From: Roseateles noduli
GTDB lineage: Bacteria > Pseudomonadota > Gammaproteobacteria > Burkholderiales > Burkholderiaceae_C
DNA: 64,000 bases
Assembly: GCA_002205125.1 (NCBI GenBank)
Contig: NIOE01000002.1
Coordinates: forward strand, 682,001-746,000
Reading direction: 5' to 3'
The notes under the pieces were generated by a model. It was not told where the DNA came from, searched no databases, and saw only the letters and a program-made list of their open reading frames with translations. The position numbers and the translations under genes were made by a program. Shown here in pieces: positions 50,901-60,381 of this stretch (position 1 is its first letter; each line of letters starts with the position of its first letter).

Positions 50901-51530
50901 CTGAGCCTGGAGAAGACGGCGATCGGCTTCTACCTGTCGGGTCACCTGTTCGACCAGGCGGAGACGGAGCTGCGCCGGATGGTGAAGCGCCGCATCGTGG
51001 ACCTGCAGGACAGCCGCGAGCCGACGACGGTGGCGGGCATCGTGTCGGACATGCGGGTGATCAACGGCTCGCGCGGGCGGGTGGCGATCTTCAAGATCGA
51101 CGACAAGACGCATGCGATCGAGGCGGTGGCCAACGAGGAGATGCTTAACGCCAACAAGGAGTTGCTGGCGGAGGACGAGCTGATCATTGCGGTGGGCAAG
51201 GTGCAGAACGACCGTTTCTCGGGCGGGCTGCGGATGAACGTGCAGCAGGTGTTCGGGCTGGCGGCGGCGCGGGCGCGCTTCGGGCGCTACCTGCGCACGG
51301 CGCCCAACCTGCCGGCGGCCACGGTGCTGGAGCTGGTCAAGAGCTGGCCGGCCAAGCGCGTGGAGACGGAGCAGGGCGTGCTCAGCCAGGGGCTGGAGCT
51401 GCGCATCCCGATCAAGCGCAACGGCGCGATCGCGGAACTGGGCCTGGGCGGCGCGGGCAAGTTCTGGCCCAGCGACGAGGCGCTGGAACAGCTCAAGCCG
51501 GCGGAGATCGTGTACGACTCGGGCGGTTGA
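47967..51530 (+). CDS. dnaE: DNA polymerase III subunit alpha
   Basis: Catalytic subunit of the replicative polymerase. Seen: 1187 aa; N-terminal PHP domain FVHLRSHTEFSVVDGTLRID; palm with GPGRGSGAGSLVAYVLLITD and catalytic aspartates in MPDFDIDFCQGNRDRVIEYV; fingers region YRPGPMDLIPSFVARKHG; GYSLGGADMLRRAMGKKK, GYGFNKSHAAAYSLLAYHT; OB-fold and C-terminal region from about 990. Length is typical for betaproteobacterial DnaE1. The PHP motif HSHTEFS-type start supports ATG 47967. Confidence 0.96.
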   Translation: MAFVHLRSHTEFSVVDGTLRIDDAAAAAAKDGQVALGLTDLANMFGGVKFYNACRKKGVKPILGVEAWLEPEAVDRPPSRVLLLVQDIQGYLNLSELLSRAWIQNVQRNQALLKLEWMQELNAGLICLGGMQFGPVGQALIAGDEARALDVAQRLAAIYPNRFYIELQRAGLPGQEALLRQLVPLAAKAKLPVVATHPIQFLEEDDFEAHEARVCVADGETLANPKRVKRFLPSQHFKSQAEMEALFADIPSAIANTVEIARRCSLTLVLGKPQLPNFPTPIQADGTPMPMEHYFRMLSFEGLEDRLQLLFPDEAKRDAARPRYVERLEFELATIIKMGFPGYFLIVGDFIRWAKNNGCPVGPGRGSGAGSLVAYVLLITDLDPLQYNLLFERFLNPERVSMPDFDIDFCQGNRDRVIEYVKDKYGRPAVSQIATFGTMAAKGALRDIGRVLGMGFGHVDSIAKLVPAPPGKTVTLAKLPPGFDPDKAKMVYARHESPEIEEREAQDEEVAGLLEMAARVEGTVRSIGMHAGGVLIAPGKITDFCPQYQQPGSTSAVSQYDKDDVEAIGLVKFDFLGLATLTILELAKDFIVGRYPEAADFAFETIPLDDKRTYKLFSDGLTESVFQFESSGMQRMLKDAKPSRLEDLIALNALYRPGPMDLIPSFVARKHGKETVVYPHPLVEPVLSETYGIMVYQEQVMQTAQVLGGYSLGGADMLRRAMGKKKAEEMAMHRDLFRKGAAEKGIDQDKADEVFDLMEKFAGYGFNKSHAAAYSLLAYHTGWLKVHFTAEFFAANMTIESDDTDKLKVLMNDAKLFGIEFEPPNINLGVGRFEPMSADEGTSKSVAKEGKAGTTPRSRKINYSLGAIKGTGAGAIEAIVRARTEGGPFTSFFDFCARVDRKAVNKRVVEALIKAGAFDALHANRARLLASVALGYTYADNLAQNVNQGGLFDFDGGHGSSTAEPDFVDVPEWGIKERLSLEKTAIGFYLSGHLFDQAETELRRMVKRRIVDLQDSREPTTVAGIVSDMRVINGSRGRVAIFKIDDKTHAIEAVANEEMLNANKELLAEDELIIAVGKVQNDRFSGGLRMNVQQVFGLAAARARFGRYLRTAPNLPAATVLELVKSWPAKRVETEQGVLSQGLELRIPIKRNGAIAELGLGGAGKFWPSDEALEQLKPAEIVYDSGG

Positions 51531-51675
51531 AGTGGCGCGCTGAAGCGCGCGCTTCCCGGGAGGCGCGGATTCGCCTCCGCGGCCGCTCGCGTCGTTGCCC
51601 GGAAACGCCACCATCCCCCATTTGACGGGTGCTTCCCCCACCCCGCGCCGGGGGTGTCAGGCGTAAGCTGGCGCC

Positions 51676-52986
51676 ATGCAGGATGCCAAGCCCCGGACCG
51701 GCCTGATCCTTACCGGAGGAGGCGCACGCGCGGCCTACCAGGTCGGCGTGCTGGCCGCGATCGCGCAGCTGCGCCGAGACGCCTGCACCACCGGCGACAA
51801 CCCCTTCCAGGTAATCTCCGGCACCTCCGCCGGCGCGATCAACGCCGCCACGCTCGCCTGCCAGGCCGACGACTTCTGCTCCGCCGTCGACGGCCTGATG
51901 TACATCTGGCAGAACATCCACGTCAACCAGGTCTACGCCGCCGATTCCTTCGGCGTCATCCGCTCCGGCGCGAAGTGGCTCAGCATGCTCTCGCTGGGAT
52001 GGGCGCTGAACCGCTGGCGCCGCACCCGCCCGCGCAGCCTGCTCAACAACACCCCCCTGCGCGGCCTGCTCGACCAGTGGATCAAGTTCGACCGCCTCGA
52101 CGAGATGCTCGCCAAGGGCTACATCGACGCGCTCGCGGTGACCGGCTCCAGCTACACCTCCGGCCACCACGTCACCTTCTATCAGACGCATCTCCAGCGC
52201 GAGCCCTGGGTCCGCACGCAACGCATCGCCACGCGCATCCCCAAGCTCTCGATCGAGCACCTGGTGGCGTCCTCCGCGATCCCGTTCATCTTCCCCGCCG
52301 AGCCGCTGGAACTCGGCGGCGAGGTCGAATGGTTCGGCGACGGGTCGATGCGCCAGACGGCGCCGATCTCGCCCGCCGTGCACCTGGGCGCGGAGAAGGT
52401 CCTCGTCATCGGCGCGGGCCGCATGCACGAGGCCGGCGGCGAGGGCCAGCATGGCCCGGCGCCCACCGGCCATCCCAGCCTCGCGCAGATCGCCGGGCAT
52501 GCGCTCTCGAACATCTTCCTGGACGCGCTGGCCGTCGACATCGAGCGCCTCAAGCGCATCAACAGCACGCTCGCGCTGCTGCCCGAAGAGGCGCTGCGCA
52601 ACACGCCGCTCAAGCCGATCGAGGCCCTCGTGATCGCGCCGAGCCGGCCGCTCGACAGCCTCGCCGCCGAGCACCAGGGCGCGTTGCCGCCACCCATCCG
52701 CGCGCTGCTGCGCAGCGTCGGCGTGTCGGGCGAGGGCGCCACCGCCAGCGGCTCGGCGCTGGTCAGCTATCTGCTCTTCGAGCCCGAGTACACCAACGAG
52801 CTGATCACGCTGGGCATGTCGGACACGCTCGCTCGCCGCGTCGAGATCCAGAAGTTCTTCGACTGGCCCGCGCAGGCGCCGCAGATGGACCCAGCCGCCA
52901 TGCGCAAGCGCGCCGGCGGCTTCGCGCTGCAGGTGCCACCGAATCCGCCCGGGCCGCCGCGCTTGGTGGCGACCTCGGGGCGCTGA
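51676..52986 (+). CDS. Patatin-like phospholipase family protein
   Basis: Ser-Asp dyad lipid hydrolase, cytoplasmic. Seen: 436 aa; oxyanion loop LTGGGARAAYQVG at 12-24, nucleophile Ser51 in VISGTSAGAINAA, catalytic Asp in EWFGDGSMRQTAP at about residue 220; no signal peptide. The sequence SIEHLVASSAIPFIFPAEPL precedes the Asp, as usual. Family members cleave phospholipids or other acyl esters; target unknown. Starts 145 bp after dnaE; converges with the sensor kinase gene with 25 bp between. Confidence 0.88.
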   Translation: MQDAKPRTGLILTGGGARAAYQVGVLAAIAQLRRDACTTGDNPFQVISGTSAGAINAATLACQADDFCSAVDGLMYIWQNIHVNQVYAADSFGVIRSGAKWLSMLSLGWALNRWRRTRPRSLLNNTPLRGLLDQWIKFDRLDEMLAKGYIDALAVTGSSYTSGHHVTFYQTHLQREPWVRTQRIATRIPKLSIEHLVASSAIPFIFPAEPLELGGEVEWFGDGSMRQTAPISPAVHLGAEKVLVIGAGRMHEAGGEGQHGPAPTGHPSLAQIAGHALSNIFLDALAVDIERLKRINSTLALLPEEALRNTPLKPIEALVIAPSRPLDSLAAEHQGALPPPIRALLRSVGVSGEGATASGSALVSYLLFEPEYTNELITLGMSDTLARRVEIQKFFDWPAQAPQMDPAAMRKRAGGFALQVPPNPPGPPRLVATSGR

Positions 52987-53011
52987 CGGGTCCAGTTGGC
53001 ATCGAGCGGGC

Positions 53012-54346
53012 TCAGGCAGGCATCAGCCGCAGTTCCGCCACGAGCCCGCTCTCCGGCCGATTCGACAGCGTCAGCGATCCCCGCTGGCGCAGCGTCAATT
53101 CCCGCGCGATGTAGAGACCCAGTCCCGCGCCGCCCGTGTGCCGGTTGCGCGACTCCTCCAGGCGGAAGAACGGCTCGAACACCGCCTCCAGCTTGTCCTC
53201 CGGAATGCCCGGGCCTGAATCGGTCACGCGCAGCCAGACGCCCTGCGCGTCGCGACCGACCCGGACCTCGGCGCTGCCGCCGTAGCGCACTGCATTGCCC
53301 ACCAAGTTGCCCAGCACGCGCCGCAGCGCCATCGGCTGGCCCTTGGCCAGCACCGGTTCTCCGTCGTCCTCGAAGGTCACCGGCATCGCCTGTTCGATCA
53401 GATCGTCCGTCAGCGCCTGCGCCAGCGCGCCGAGGTCGACGTCCACCAGCGGCTCGGCCGCGCCGGGTCCGTCGCCGCGGAACAGCTCCATCACCGCGTC
53501 CACCAGCGCATTCATCTCGCGGATGTCCTCGACGGAGCGCTGGCGCTGGATCTCTTCGATGTCCAGCGTCTCCAGCCGCATGCGCAGGCGCGTCAGCGGC
53601 GTGCGCAGATCGTGGGAGATCGCCGCCACCATCAGCCCGCGCTCGTTGAACTGGCGTCGCAACTGGCGCGCCATCGCGTTGAAGACCTGCGCGCTCTCGC
53701 GCACTTCCAGCGTGCCGCGCTTCTCGTCGAGCAGCGGCAGCCGGTCCTGCTTGTGCAGCGACTGGCCCAGCGCCTGCGACGCCCGCACGAGGTCACGCAT
53801 CGGACGCGACAGCCAGCGTGAGGCGATCCACGCCGCCAGGCCGGTGACGAGCAGGCGGATGCCGTAGTCGAGCGTGAGCTCCCACGCCGTCAGCGCGCGG
53901 AACGGCCCGCGCCATTGAGGCTGAGGGCCCTGGGCCTGCGGTCCTTGCGTCTGCGAAGGCGGCGGAAAGCCGCGGAAGCCCTCGCGCGGCGGCATCGGGA
54001 CGTCGCCGGGGAGGGGCGGGTCGTCGCGCAGTTCGGCGTCGGCGCCCATGCCCTGCGAGCCTGGCCCCGGCCCAGGTCCCGGTCCGCCCTGAGGCTGGAA
54101 CTGCGGTCCGCGAACGAGCCCCGGCATGGGCGGCAGCGACGGCGCGCCGTGCATGCGCATGACGTAGGTGTCACCGCGCGACCAGGTCACGACACCGATC
54201 GCGAGTGCCTGCGCGGCCACCAGCGTGACCCAGAGCAGCAGGAAGATCCGTCGCGCCAGCGTGTCGCCGAAGGCGCGCGCGAAGCGCTCTCGCATCGCGG
54301 CGGCGAAGCGCTTCACGCGATGCGTGGAGGGGGAGCGAGCGCTCAA
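53012..54346 (-). CDS. EnvZ-like sensor histidine kinase
   Basis: Inner-membrane sensor of an OmpR-type two-component system. Seen: 444 aa; first membrane segment 33-53; periplasmic region about 54-158 that is unusually low-complexity (PGPGPGPGSQGM, PPPSQTQGPQAQGPQPQ); second membrane segment about 163-178; HAMP; H-box AAISHDLRTPLTRLRMRLET with His245; N-box NLVGNAVRYGG; G-boxes DSGPGIPEDKL and GGAGLGLYIAREL. Start ATG 54346 overlaps the regulator stop by 4 bp. Signal unknown. Confidence 0.88.
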   Translation of the reverse strand: MSARSPSTHRVKRFAAAMRERFARAFGDTLARRIFLLLWVTLVAAQALAIGVVTWSRGDTYVMRMHGAPSLPPMPGLVRGPQFQPQGGPGPGPGPGSQGMGADAELRDDPPLPGDVPMPPREGFRGFPPPSQTQGPQAQGPQPQWRGPFRALTAWELTLDYGIRLLVTGLAAWIASRWLSRPMRDLVRASQALGQSLHKQDRLPLLDEKRGTLEVRESAQVFNAMARQLRRQFNERGLMVAAISHDLRTPLTRLRMRLETLDIEEIQRQRSVEDIREMNALVDAVMELFRGDGPGAAEPLVDVDLGALAQALTDDLIEQAMPVTFEDDGEPVLAKGQPMALRRVLGNLVGNAVRYGGSAEVRVGRDAQGVWLRVTDSGPGIPEDKLEAVFEPFFRLEESRNRHTGGAGLGLYIARELTLRQRGSLTLSNRPESGLVAELRLMPA

Positions 54347-55047
54347 GCCTGCACCTGGGCGTCGAAGAGGTAGCCCTCGCCGCGCATGGTGCGGATCAGG
54401 CGCGGCTCCTTGGGCGAGTCGCCCAGCTTCTGCCGCAGCCGCGAGATCGTCAGGTCCACGCTGCGATCGTTGACCTCGACGCCGGGCGCGCGCGTCAGCT
54501 CGATCAGCTGCTCACGGCTGAGCACGCGACCCGGGCGCTCGACCAGCGCGCTCAGCAGGCGGAACTCGGCGCTCGACAGCGGCACCACCACCTGCTGCGG
54601 CGACACCAGCTGGCGCAGCAGCCGGTCGAAGGCCCAGCCTTCGAAACGGAACTCGCGGCGCGTCTGCGCCTCGTTCTCGCCGCGGCGCGCCCGGCGCCGG
54701 ATCGCATGGATGCGGGCGACCAGCTCGCGCGGTTCGAAGGGCTTGGAGAGATAGTCGTCCGCGCCCATCTCCAGGCCGAGCACGCGGCTGATCGGATCGC
54801 CGTGCGCCGTCAGCATGATCACCGGCACCGACGGGTGGTGCTGCTGGATCCACTGGCACAGCGTCAGGCCGTTCTCGTCGGGCAGCATCAGGTCCAGCAC
54901 GACGACGTCGAAGACCTGCGTCGCCATCTGGCGGCGCATCTCGCGGCCGTCGGCGGCGGTGCTCACCGCCACGCTGAACTTCTGCAGATACTCGTCGAGC
55001 GAGCGGCGGATCTCCGCATCGTCGTCGACCACCAGACACCGCGTCAT
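54343..55047 (-). CDS. OmpR/PhoB-family response regulator
   Basis: DNA-binding response regulator paired with the EnvZ-like kinase. Seen: 234 aa; Asp8-Asp10 cluster VVDDDAEIRRSLDEYL, phospho-acceptor Asp52 in LDLMLPDENGLT, Lys102 in YLSKPFEPRELVARI; winged-helix domain with VVPLSSAEFRLLSALVERPG, VNDRSVDLTISRLRQKLGD and IRTMRGEGYLF. Start ATG 55047 places the receiver correctly; the longer frame back to 55239 is translated GA-repeat DNA. Closest family is OmpR; target genes unknown. Confidence 0.9.
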   Translation of the reverse strand: MTRCLVVDDDAEIRRSLDEYLQKFSVAVSTAADGREMRRQMATQVFDVVVLDLMLPDENGLTLCQWIQQHHPSVPVIMLTAHGDPISRVLGLEMGADDYLSKPFEPRELVARIHAIRRRARRGENEAQTRREFRFEGWAFDRLLRQLVSPQQVVVPLSSAEFRLLSALVERPGRVLSREQLIELTRAPGVEVNDRSVDLTISRLRQKLGDSPKEPRLIRTMRGEGYLFDAQVQA

Positions 55048-55129
55048 GCAACTCTCCACCGGCGGGCTCGGCGGCATGCCCAACCCCGTCACGGACGATA
55101 CACCGGGGTCGGAACCGTGGGAGGCATTG

Positions 55130-55175
55130 GCGCGGATTGCGCCGATGGCGCCGATCGCGCCGATCGCGCCGTAGG
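55130..55175. repeat. Short 9-bp repeat array upstream of the OmpR-like gene
   Basis: GCGCCGATS-type units (GCGCCGATG, GCGCCGATC, GCGCCGATC, GCGCCGTAG) are repeated in tandem 90-125 bp before the regulator start. Likely a slippage-prone microsatellite in the promoter region. Confidence 0.6.
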
Positions 55176-55249
55176 GAGCATGAGCGCCGTGAGCGTCATG
55201 AGCGCCATCCTTGCGCGGGGAGGGGATGTAGCGGGGCATGGGATCCGGA

Positions 55250-56158
55250 TCAGGCGGCGATGCCGACCGTCAGCGTCGCGGCATAGCCGCTCGCGACGTC
55301 GCCGGTGAGCGTGGCCAGCTGCGTCGTGTAGCCGTCGCTGAAGACGTTGTCGGAGGCGAAGCTGATGCGGTTGAAATTCGTCAGGCTGCTGCTGTAGCCC
55401 GACGCGGTGCTGTAGACCGTCGTGCAGACCGCCGTGGGGAAGGCGATCTGCGAGGTCTTGATCTTGTTGGCGTACGAGGTCGCGGCGCCGGCGTTGCGGT
55501 AGACCTCGAAGTGCATGTGGGGCATGCGGCCGTCGTAGCAGCCGGGGAAGATCGTCGTGAAGGTGACCGTGCCGTCGCTGCCGGTGCTCTGCACGCCGCG
55601 CAGGTAGTTCTCGTTGACGACGCTGGCGCTGTAGAGCGAGTAGCGCCCCTCGCGGTCGCAGTGCCAGAGGTAGATCGCGTAGCCGGAGAGGTCGGAGCAG
55701 CTGCTGCTCGTGTTCACCAGCTTCAGCGTGAGGGTCAGCGGGACGCCGCCGGCGGTGCCGCTCGCGGTCCCGATGCTGGTGCGGATGTCGCTGCGCACGA
55801 TGCCGCTGAGCGCCAGCACATTGGCGATGCCGCTGCCGTTGCTGTTGGAGCCGTCGCCGGGGTAGGGGCCGGCGGTCTCTTCCGGGATCACCGAGCAACT
55901 GCCGGTGGTGCCCGTGGAGCCCGTCGATCCCGTGCCGGTGCCGGTGCCTGTTCCCGTGCCGGTCCCGGTGCCCGTGGTGCTCGTGCCGGCGTCGCTGCCG
56001 CCACCGCCGCAGCCCAGCAGCGTCAGACCGCCCAGTCCGGCGATGCCGGCCAGCAGGCCCAGCGCACGGCGGCGCTGTTGCAGCACGCCGAGGTCGTGTG
56101 CGAGGCCCTGATCATGGTCACGGTCGGAGTCGTGGGCGTCGTGGCGGTGTGGCTGCAT
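55250..56158 (-). CDS. Exported intradiol ring-cleavage dioxygenase-like lipoprotein
   Basis: Fold of protocatechuate/catechol 1,2-dioxygenases, but exported. Seen: 302 aa; a His/Asp-rich N-terminus, twin-arginine-like RRRALGLLAGIAGLGG, lipobox TLLGC with Cys50, then a linker of TG repeats (61-84); catalytic domain from SCSVIPEETAGPYPGDGSN; the four iron ligands of the family appear preserved as Tyr171 (REGRYSLYS), Tyr206 (FPGCYDG) and His212/His214 (RMPHMHFEV). Start ATG 56158. Substrate unknown; extracellular or periplasmic aromatics are plausible (inference). Confidence 0.82.
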   Translation of the reverse strand: MQPHRHDAHDSDRDHDQGLAHDLGVLQQRRRALGLLAGIAGLGGLTLLGCGGGGSDAGTSTTGTGTGTGTGTGTGTGSTGSTGTTGSCSVIPEETAGPYPGDGSNSNGSGIANVLALSGIVRSDIRTSIGTASGTAGGVPLTLTLKLVNTSSSCSDLSGYAIYLWHCDREGRYSLYSASVVNENYLRGVQSTGSDGTVTFTTIFPGCYDGRMPHMHFEVYRNAGAATSYANKIKTSQIAFPTAVCTTVYSTASGYSSSLTNFNRISFASDNVFSDGYTTQLATLTGDVASGYAATLTVGIAA

Positions 56159-56259
56159 GGCGGAGCTCCTGAAAGGGATGCTCCGCATTGGACAGATCCG
56201 CCTTGTCGGCGGCTTATCGACTTTGTGTCAGCCCTGACAAGCAGCCCGCTCGCCATCGA

Positions 56260-56327
56260 AAGCCGGCCCGGGGTCTGCTCCCACGCTGGCGGGGCTTAAC
56301 CGCAGGTCGCATCCCCCGGGCCGGCTT
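56260..56327. repeat. 14-bp-arm inverted repeat between msbA and the dioxygenase-like gene
   Basis: AAGCCGGCCCGGGG (56260-56273) pairs perfectly with CCCCGGGCCGGCTT (56314-56327) across a 40-nt loop. It lies downstream of msbA and upstream of the dioxygenase-like gene, both leftward, so it may end the msbA transcript. No T-run is present. Confidence 0.6.
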
Positions 56328-56354
56328 CCGATGGCTCGGACCGAGCGGTGCGGC

Positions 56355-58160
56355 TCAGTGCTGCACCTTCACCATGCCGGCGTAGACGCCGTCCTTGGCC
56401 ACCAGTTCGTCGTGGTCGCCGGATTCGACGACCTGGCCGTCGGCCATGACCTGGATGCAGTCGGCGCGGCGGATCGTCGACAGGCGGTGCGCGATGACGA
56501 TCAGCGTCTTGCGACCCTGCCATTGCTCCAGCGCCTGCTGCACGGCACGCTCGCTCTCGGTGTCCAGTGCCGAGGTGGCCTCGTCGAAGATCCACACCGG
56601 CGCGTCCTTGTACAGCGCGCGCGCGATCGCCAGTCGCTGGCGCTGGCCGCCGGACAGCTTGCTGCCGTTGGCGCCGACCGTCGTGTCCAGCCCCTCGGGC
56701 AGTCCCTGCGCGAAGTCCCACAAGGCCGCCGCGCGCAGCGCCTGTTCGAGCTTGGCGTCGTCGCGTTCCTGGCCGTAGGCGATGTTGTCCGCCACCGAGG
56801 CGTCGAACAGCACGATGTCCTGCGACACGACCGCGAACTGGCGTCTGAGATTGGCCTTGGTCAGCTCGTCGATGGCGACGCCGTCCAGCAGGATGCTGCC
56901 GCTGTCCGGACGCTCGAAGCCCAGCAGCAGGTTGACCACCGAGCTCTTGCCCGCGCCTGAGCTGCCCACCAGCGCCGTCGTCTTGCCGGCCGGGATGTGC
57001 AGGTTCAGCGCAGCGAGCGCGTCGCGGTTAGCGCCCGGATAGCGCAGCGTGACCTGCTGCAGGGCGATGTCGCCGCGCACGTCGGTGAGTTCGCGCGTGC
57101 CGGTGTCGGGCTCGGCGGGCGTGTCGAGGAGGCCGATGCAGCCGCGCGCGACCACGAGCGCGTTGGTGATGGGCTGCATCACGTCGCTCAGGTGCCGCAG
57201 CCGCGAGCTCATCAGCAGCAGCGCCGCGACGAAGGCCGCGAAGTCGCCCACGCCGGTGCCGTTCACCCGCGACTGGTACAGCGCCAGGCTCACGATCAGC
57301 GAGATGCCGATGCTGGCCATCAGCTGCGACAGCGGCTGCGCCATGGCGTTGGAAGCCGCCGTCTTCAGCGAGCTGCGCTGCACCTCGCGCGCGCGTTCGG
57401 CGAAGCGGCGCTTCTCGTAGTCGGCCGCGTCGAAGCTGCGCACCACCCGCCAGGCGCGGGTGACGTCCTCGACGACGGAGACCAGCCGCAGTTGCGCGTC
57501 ATAGGCCCAGGTGCCCATGCGCCGCACGCGCTTGTTGACCTTGCGCACGACGAAGGCCAGCCCCGGCACGGTGATCAGCGACAGCAGGGTCAGCTTCCAG
57601 TTGATGAAGAACAGGTAGCCCATCAGCGCCAGCGCCGGCAGGCCGTCGCGCAGGATGGTGACCAGCGCGCCGGCGATCAGCGTGACGACGTGCTGCGGGT
57701 CGTTGACGACCTTGGTCACCGCGGTGGCCGGCTGCAGGCTTGTGTAGACGCGGGCATCGGCGCGCAGCAGCACCTGCAGCAGCGCCGCGCGCAGGTCCAT
57801 GACGGTGCGCGAGATGGTCCAGTTCAGCATGTACTGGCCGCAGAAGCTGAACAGCCCGCGCAGCGCGAACAGGCCGATCAGCACGATGGGGACCATCCAG
57901 ATCGGGAAGCTGTACTGGACGTGCATGCTGGGCACCGTCGCGCCGCCGGGCAGCGTCGTCGCCGCGGCGCTCTTGCCCTGGAAACCCTCGCCGAGCGCGA
58001 AGCCCAGCAGCTGCGGGATCAGCGGCTCGGTCAGCGCCACCAGCACGAAGGAGATCACCGACAGCAGCAGCCCCCAGCGATGCGGTTTCATGAAGCGCCA
58101 CAGGCGGCTCGCGGTGGGGGCGAGCGATTCGTTGTCTTTGGCGGAGGTTGGGTCGGTCAT
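56355..58160 (-). CDS. msbA: Lipid A export ABC transporter MsbA (half-transporter)
   Basis: Flips lipid A-core across the inner membrane. Seen: 601 aa; six membrane helices in the N-terminal half, with RLWRFMKPHRWGLLLSVISF and FCGQYMLNWTISRTVMDLR; ATPase with Walker A LVGSSGAGKSSVVNLLLGF, Q-loop VVSQDIVLFDASVADNIAYG, signature KLSGGQRQRLAIARALYKDA, Walker B VWIFDEATSALDTES and switch IVIAHRLSTI. Fusion of membrane and ATPase domains and the motif set fit MsbA. It ends the leftward block of glycosyltransferase genes and lies 84 bp after the next gene. Confidence 0.9.
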   Translation of the reverse strand: MTDPTSAKDNESLAPTASRLWRFMKPHRWGLLLSVISFVLVALTEPLIPQLLGFALGEGFQGKSAAATTLPGGATVPSMHVQYSFPIWMVPIVLIGLFALRGLFSFCGQYMLNWTISRTVMDLRAALLQVLLRADARVYTSLQPATAVTKVVNDPQHVVTLIAGALVTILRDGLPALALMGYLFFINWKLTLLSLITVPGLAFVVRKVNKRVRRMGTWAYDAQLRLVSVVEDVTRAWRVVRSFDAADYEKRRFAERAREVQRSSLKTAASNAMAQPLSQLMASIGISLIVSLALYQSRVNGTGVGDFAAFVAALLLMSSRLRHLSDVMQPITNALVVARGCIGLLDTPAEPDTGTRELTDVRGDIALQQVTLRYPGANRDALAALNLHIPAGKTTALVGSSGAGKSSVVNLLLGFERPDSGSILLDGVAIDELTKANLRRQFAVVSQDIVLFDASVADNIAYGQERDDAKLEQALRAAALWDFAQGLPEGLDTTVGANGSKLSGGQRQRLAIARALYKDAPVWIFDEATSALDTESERAVQQALEQWQGRKTLIVIAHRLSTIRRADCIQVMADGQVVESGDHDELVAKDGVYAGMVKVQH

Positions 58161-58244
58161 GGCGCAGGTCGGCGCCGGACGCGATGCGCCGGCCCCGGCC
58201 AGGGGATCGATGGGAAGAACCGGGGATTGTGCCGGAGTCGCGGC

Positions 58245-59123
58245 TCAGCTCGATTCGGCCAGCCAGCCGGCGACGACGCGCGCGGCGCGGCGTTTCCAGC
58301 GGATCCACTTGTTGGGCGTCTCGCGCTGGACGAAGCTGCGGTGGTACCAGGGGCTGTCCAGCAGCTGCGGCGCCTCGCGGGCGATCAGGTCCAGGCTGGC
58401 CTGGCGCAGGATCTGGCGTTCCTGCCATGCGGTGCGGCCGTTGCGGTAGACCTTCTCGCCGCTGGTCACCGGACGGCGGTGGCTCGCCATCACGGCGTCC
58501 AGCAGCGCGGTGCGGGTCTGGCCGCGCAGCTGCTGCAGCGTCGGGATCAGGAAACGGTCCAGCCCCCAGGAGGAGATGTTGTCCTGGTAGTGCGGCCGCG
58601 CCGCCATGAACAGGTCGCCGCGGTAGAAGGGCATCATGACCTCCACCCAGTCGTGCTCGCGGTAGATGCGGTTGGGCTGGTGCCGCATCCACTGGTGGGA
58701 GTAGGGGCTGTCGTGGCTCAGCGACGGCGAGAAGACGTCCAGGCGCTCGGTCCGTCCCAGGTGCAGCGCGGTGTTGATCTGGCTGACGGAGAGCAGGATG
58801 TCGTCGTCGATCAGGCTGACGTACTCGGGCCACGGGCCGGTGCCGGTGGTCGCATCCCCGGCCGTGGCGGCGAGGTGATCGGCGAGGTGCTTGTAGATCT
58901 CGCCCTTGCACTCGGTCTTCGCGGCGAGCACGGTCGTCGTCTGGCCGCGCAGCGTGCGCGCGCCGGGGGCCTGGCGGCCGGTGTAGTCGAACAGGACCCA
59001 GTCGAACTCGGGGACGGCGTCCAGGTGCACCAGGCTCAGCGGGAGGCTCGTGCCGTCCCAGGACACCAGCACGACGGGTCGCCGGATCGCGGGAGGCGTC
59101 CGGTCTTCGGAATAAACGCTCAT
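58245..59123 (-). CDS. Glycosyltransferase-like protein, DUF707-like
   Basis: Probable glycosyltransferase. Seen: 292 aa; VVLVSWDGTSLPLSLVHLDA, a DDD metal-binding motif in VSLIDDDILLSVSQINTALH, VFSPSLSHDSPYSHQWMR, VEVMMPFYRGDLFMAARPHY and WGLDRFLIPTLQQ. These match DUF707-type proteins, found in polysaccharide gene clusters. Lies 7 bp after glf, so it is co-transcribed. Sugar specificity unknown. Confidence 0.72.
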   Translation of the reverse strand: MSVYSEDRTPPAIRRPVVLVSWDGTSLPLSLVHLDAVPEFDWVLFDYTGRQAPGARTLRGQTTTVLAAKTECKGEIYKHLADHLAATAGDATTGTGPWPEYVSLIDDDILLSVSQINTALHLGRTERLDVFSPSLSHDSPYSHQWMRHQPNRIYREHDWVEVMMPFYRGDLFMAARPHYQDNISSWGLDRFLIPTLQQLRGQTRTALLDAVMASHRRPVTSGEKVYRNGRTAWQERQILRQASLDLIAREAPQLLDSPWYHRSFVQRETPNKWIRWKRRAARVVAGWLAESS

Positions 59124-59130
59124 CCCGCCA

Positions 59131-60234
<1,104 letters not shown>

Positions 60235-60381
60235 GGAGGGCAGGACCTTGGGCGCGCTGGGGCGATGCCGGTCATTGTGACCGTGTCTGCCGTCCCGCGG
60301 ACGCCCGCGACCCTCCGCCGAGCGCCGCATAAGAGGGGCCTTCCACCCCCAGATTCCGGCGCTTGTTCTTCCGGCGCTCGC

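Noticed and set aside
48480-51641. Open frame of about 1050 codons on the minus strand opposite dnaE
   Set aside because: It mirrors dnaE codon structure, is rich in Arg/His/Gln/Leu and shows no family motif; dnaE on the plus strand is certain.
55048-55239. N-terminal extension of the OmpR-like regulator
   Set aside because: The extra 64 residues are GAIGAIGAI-type translations of a microsatellite; the receiver fold starts at ATG 55047.
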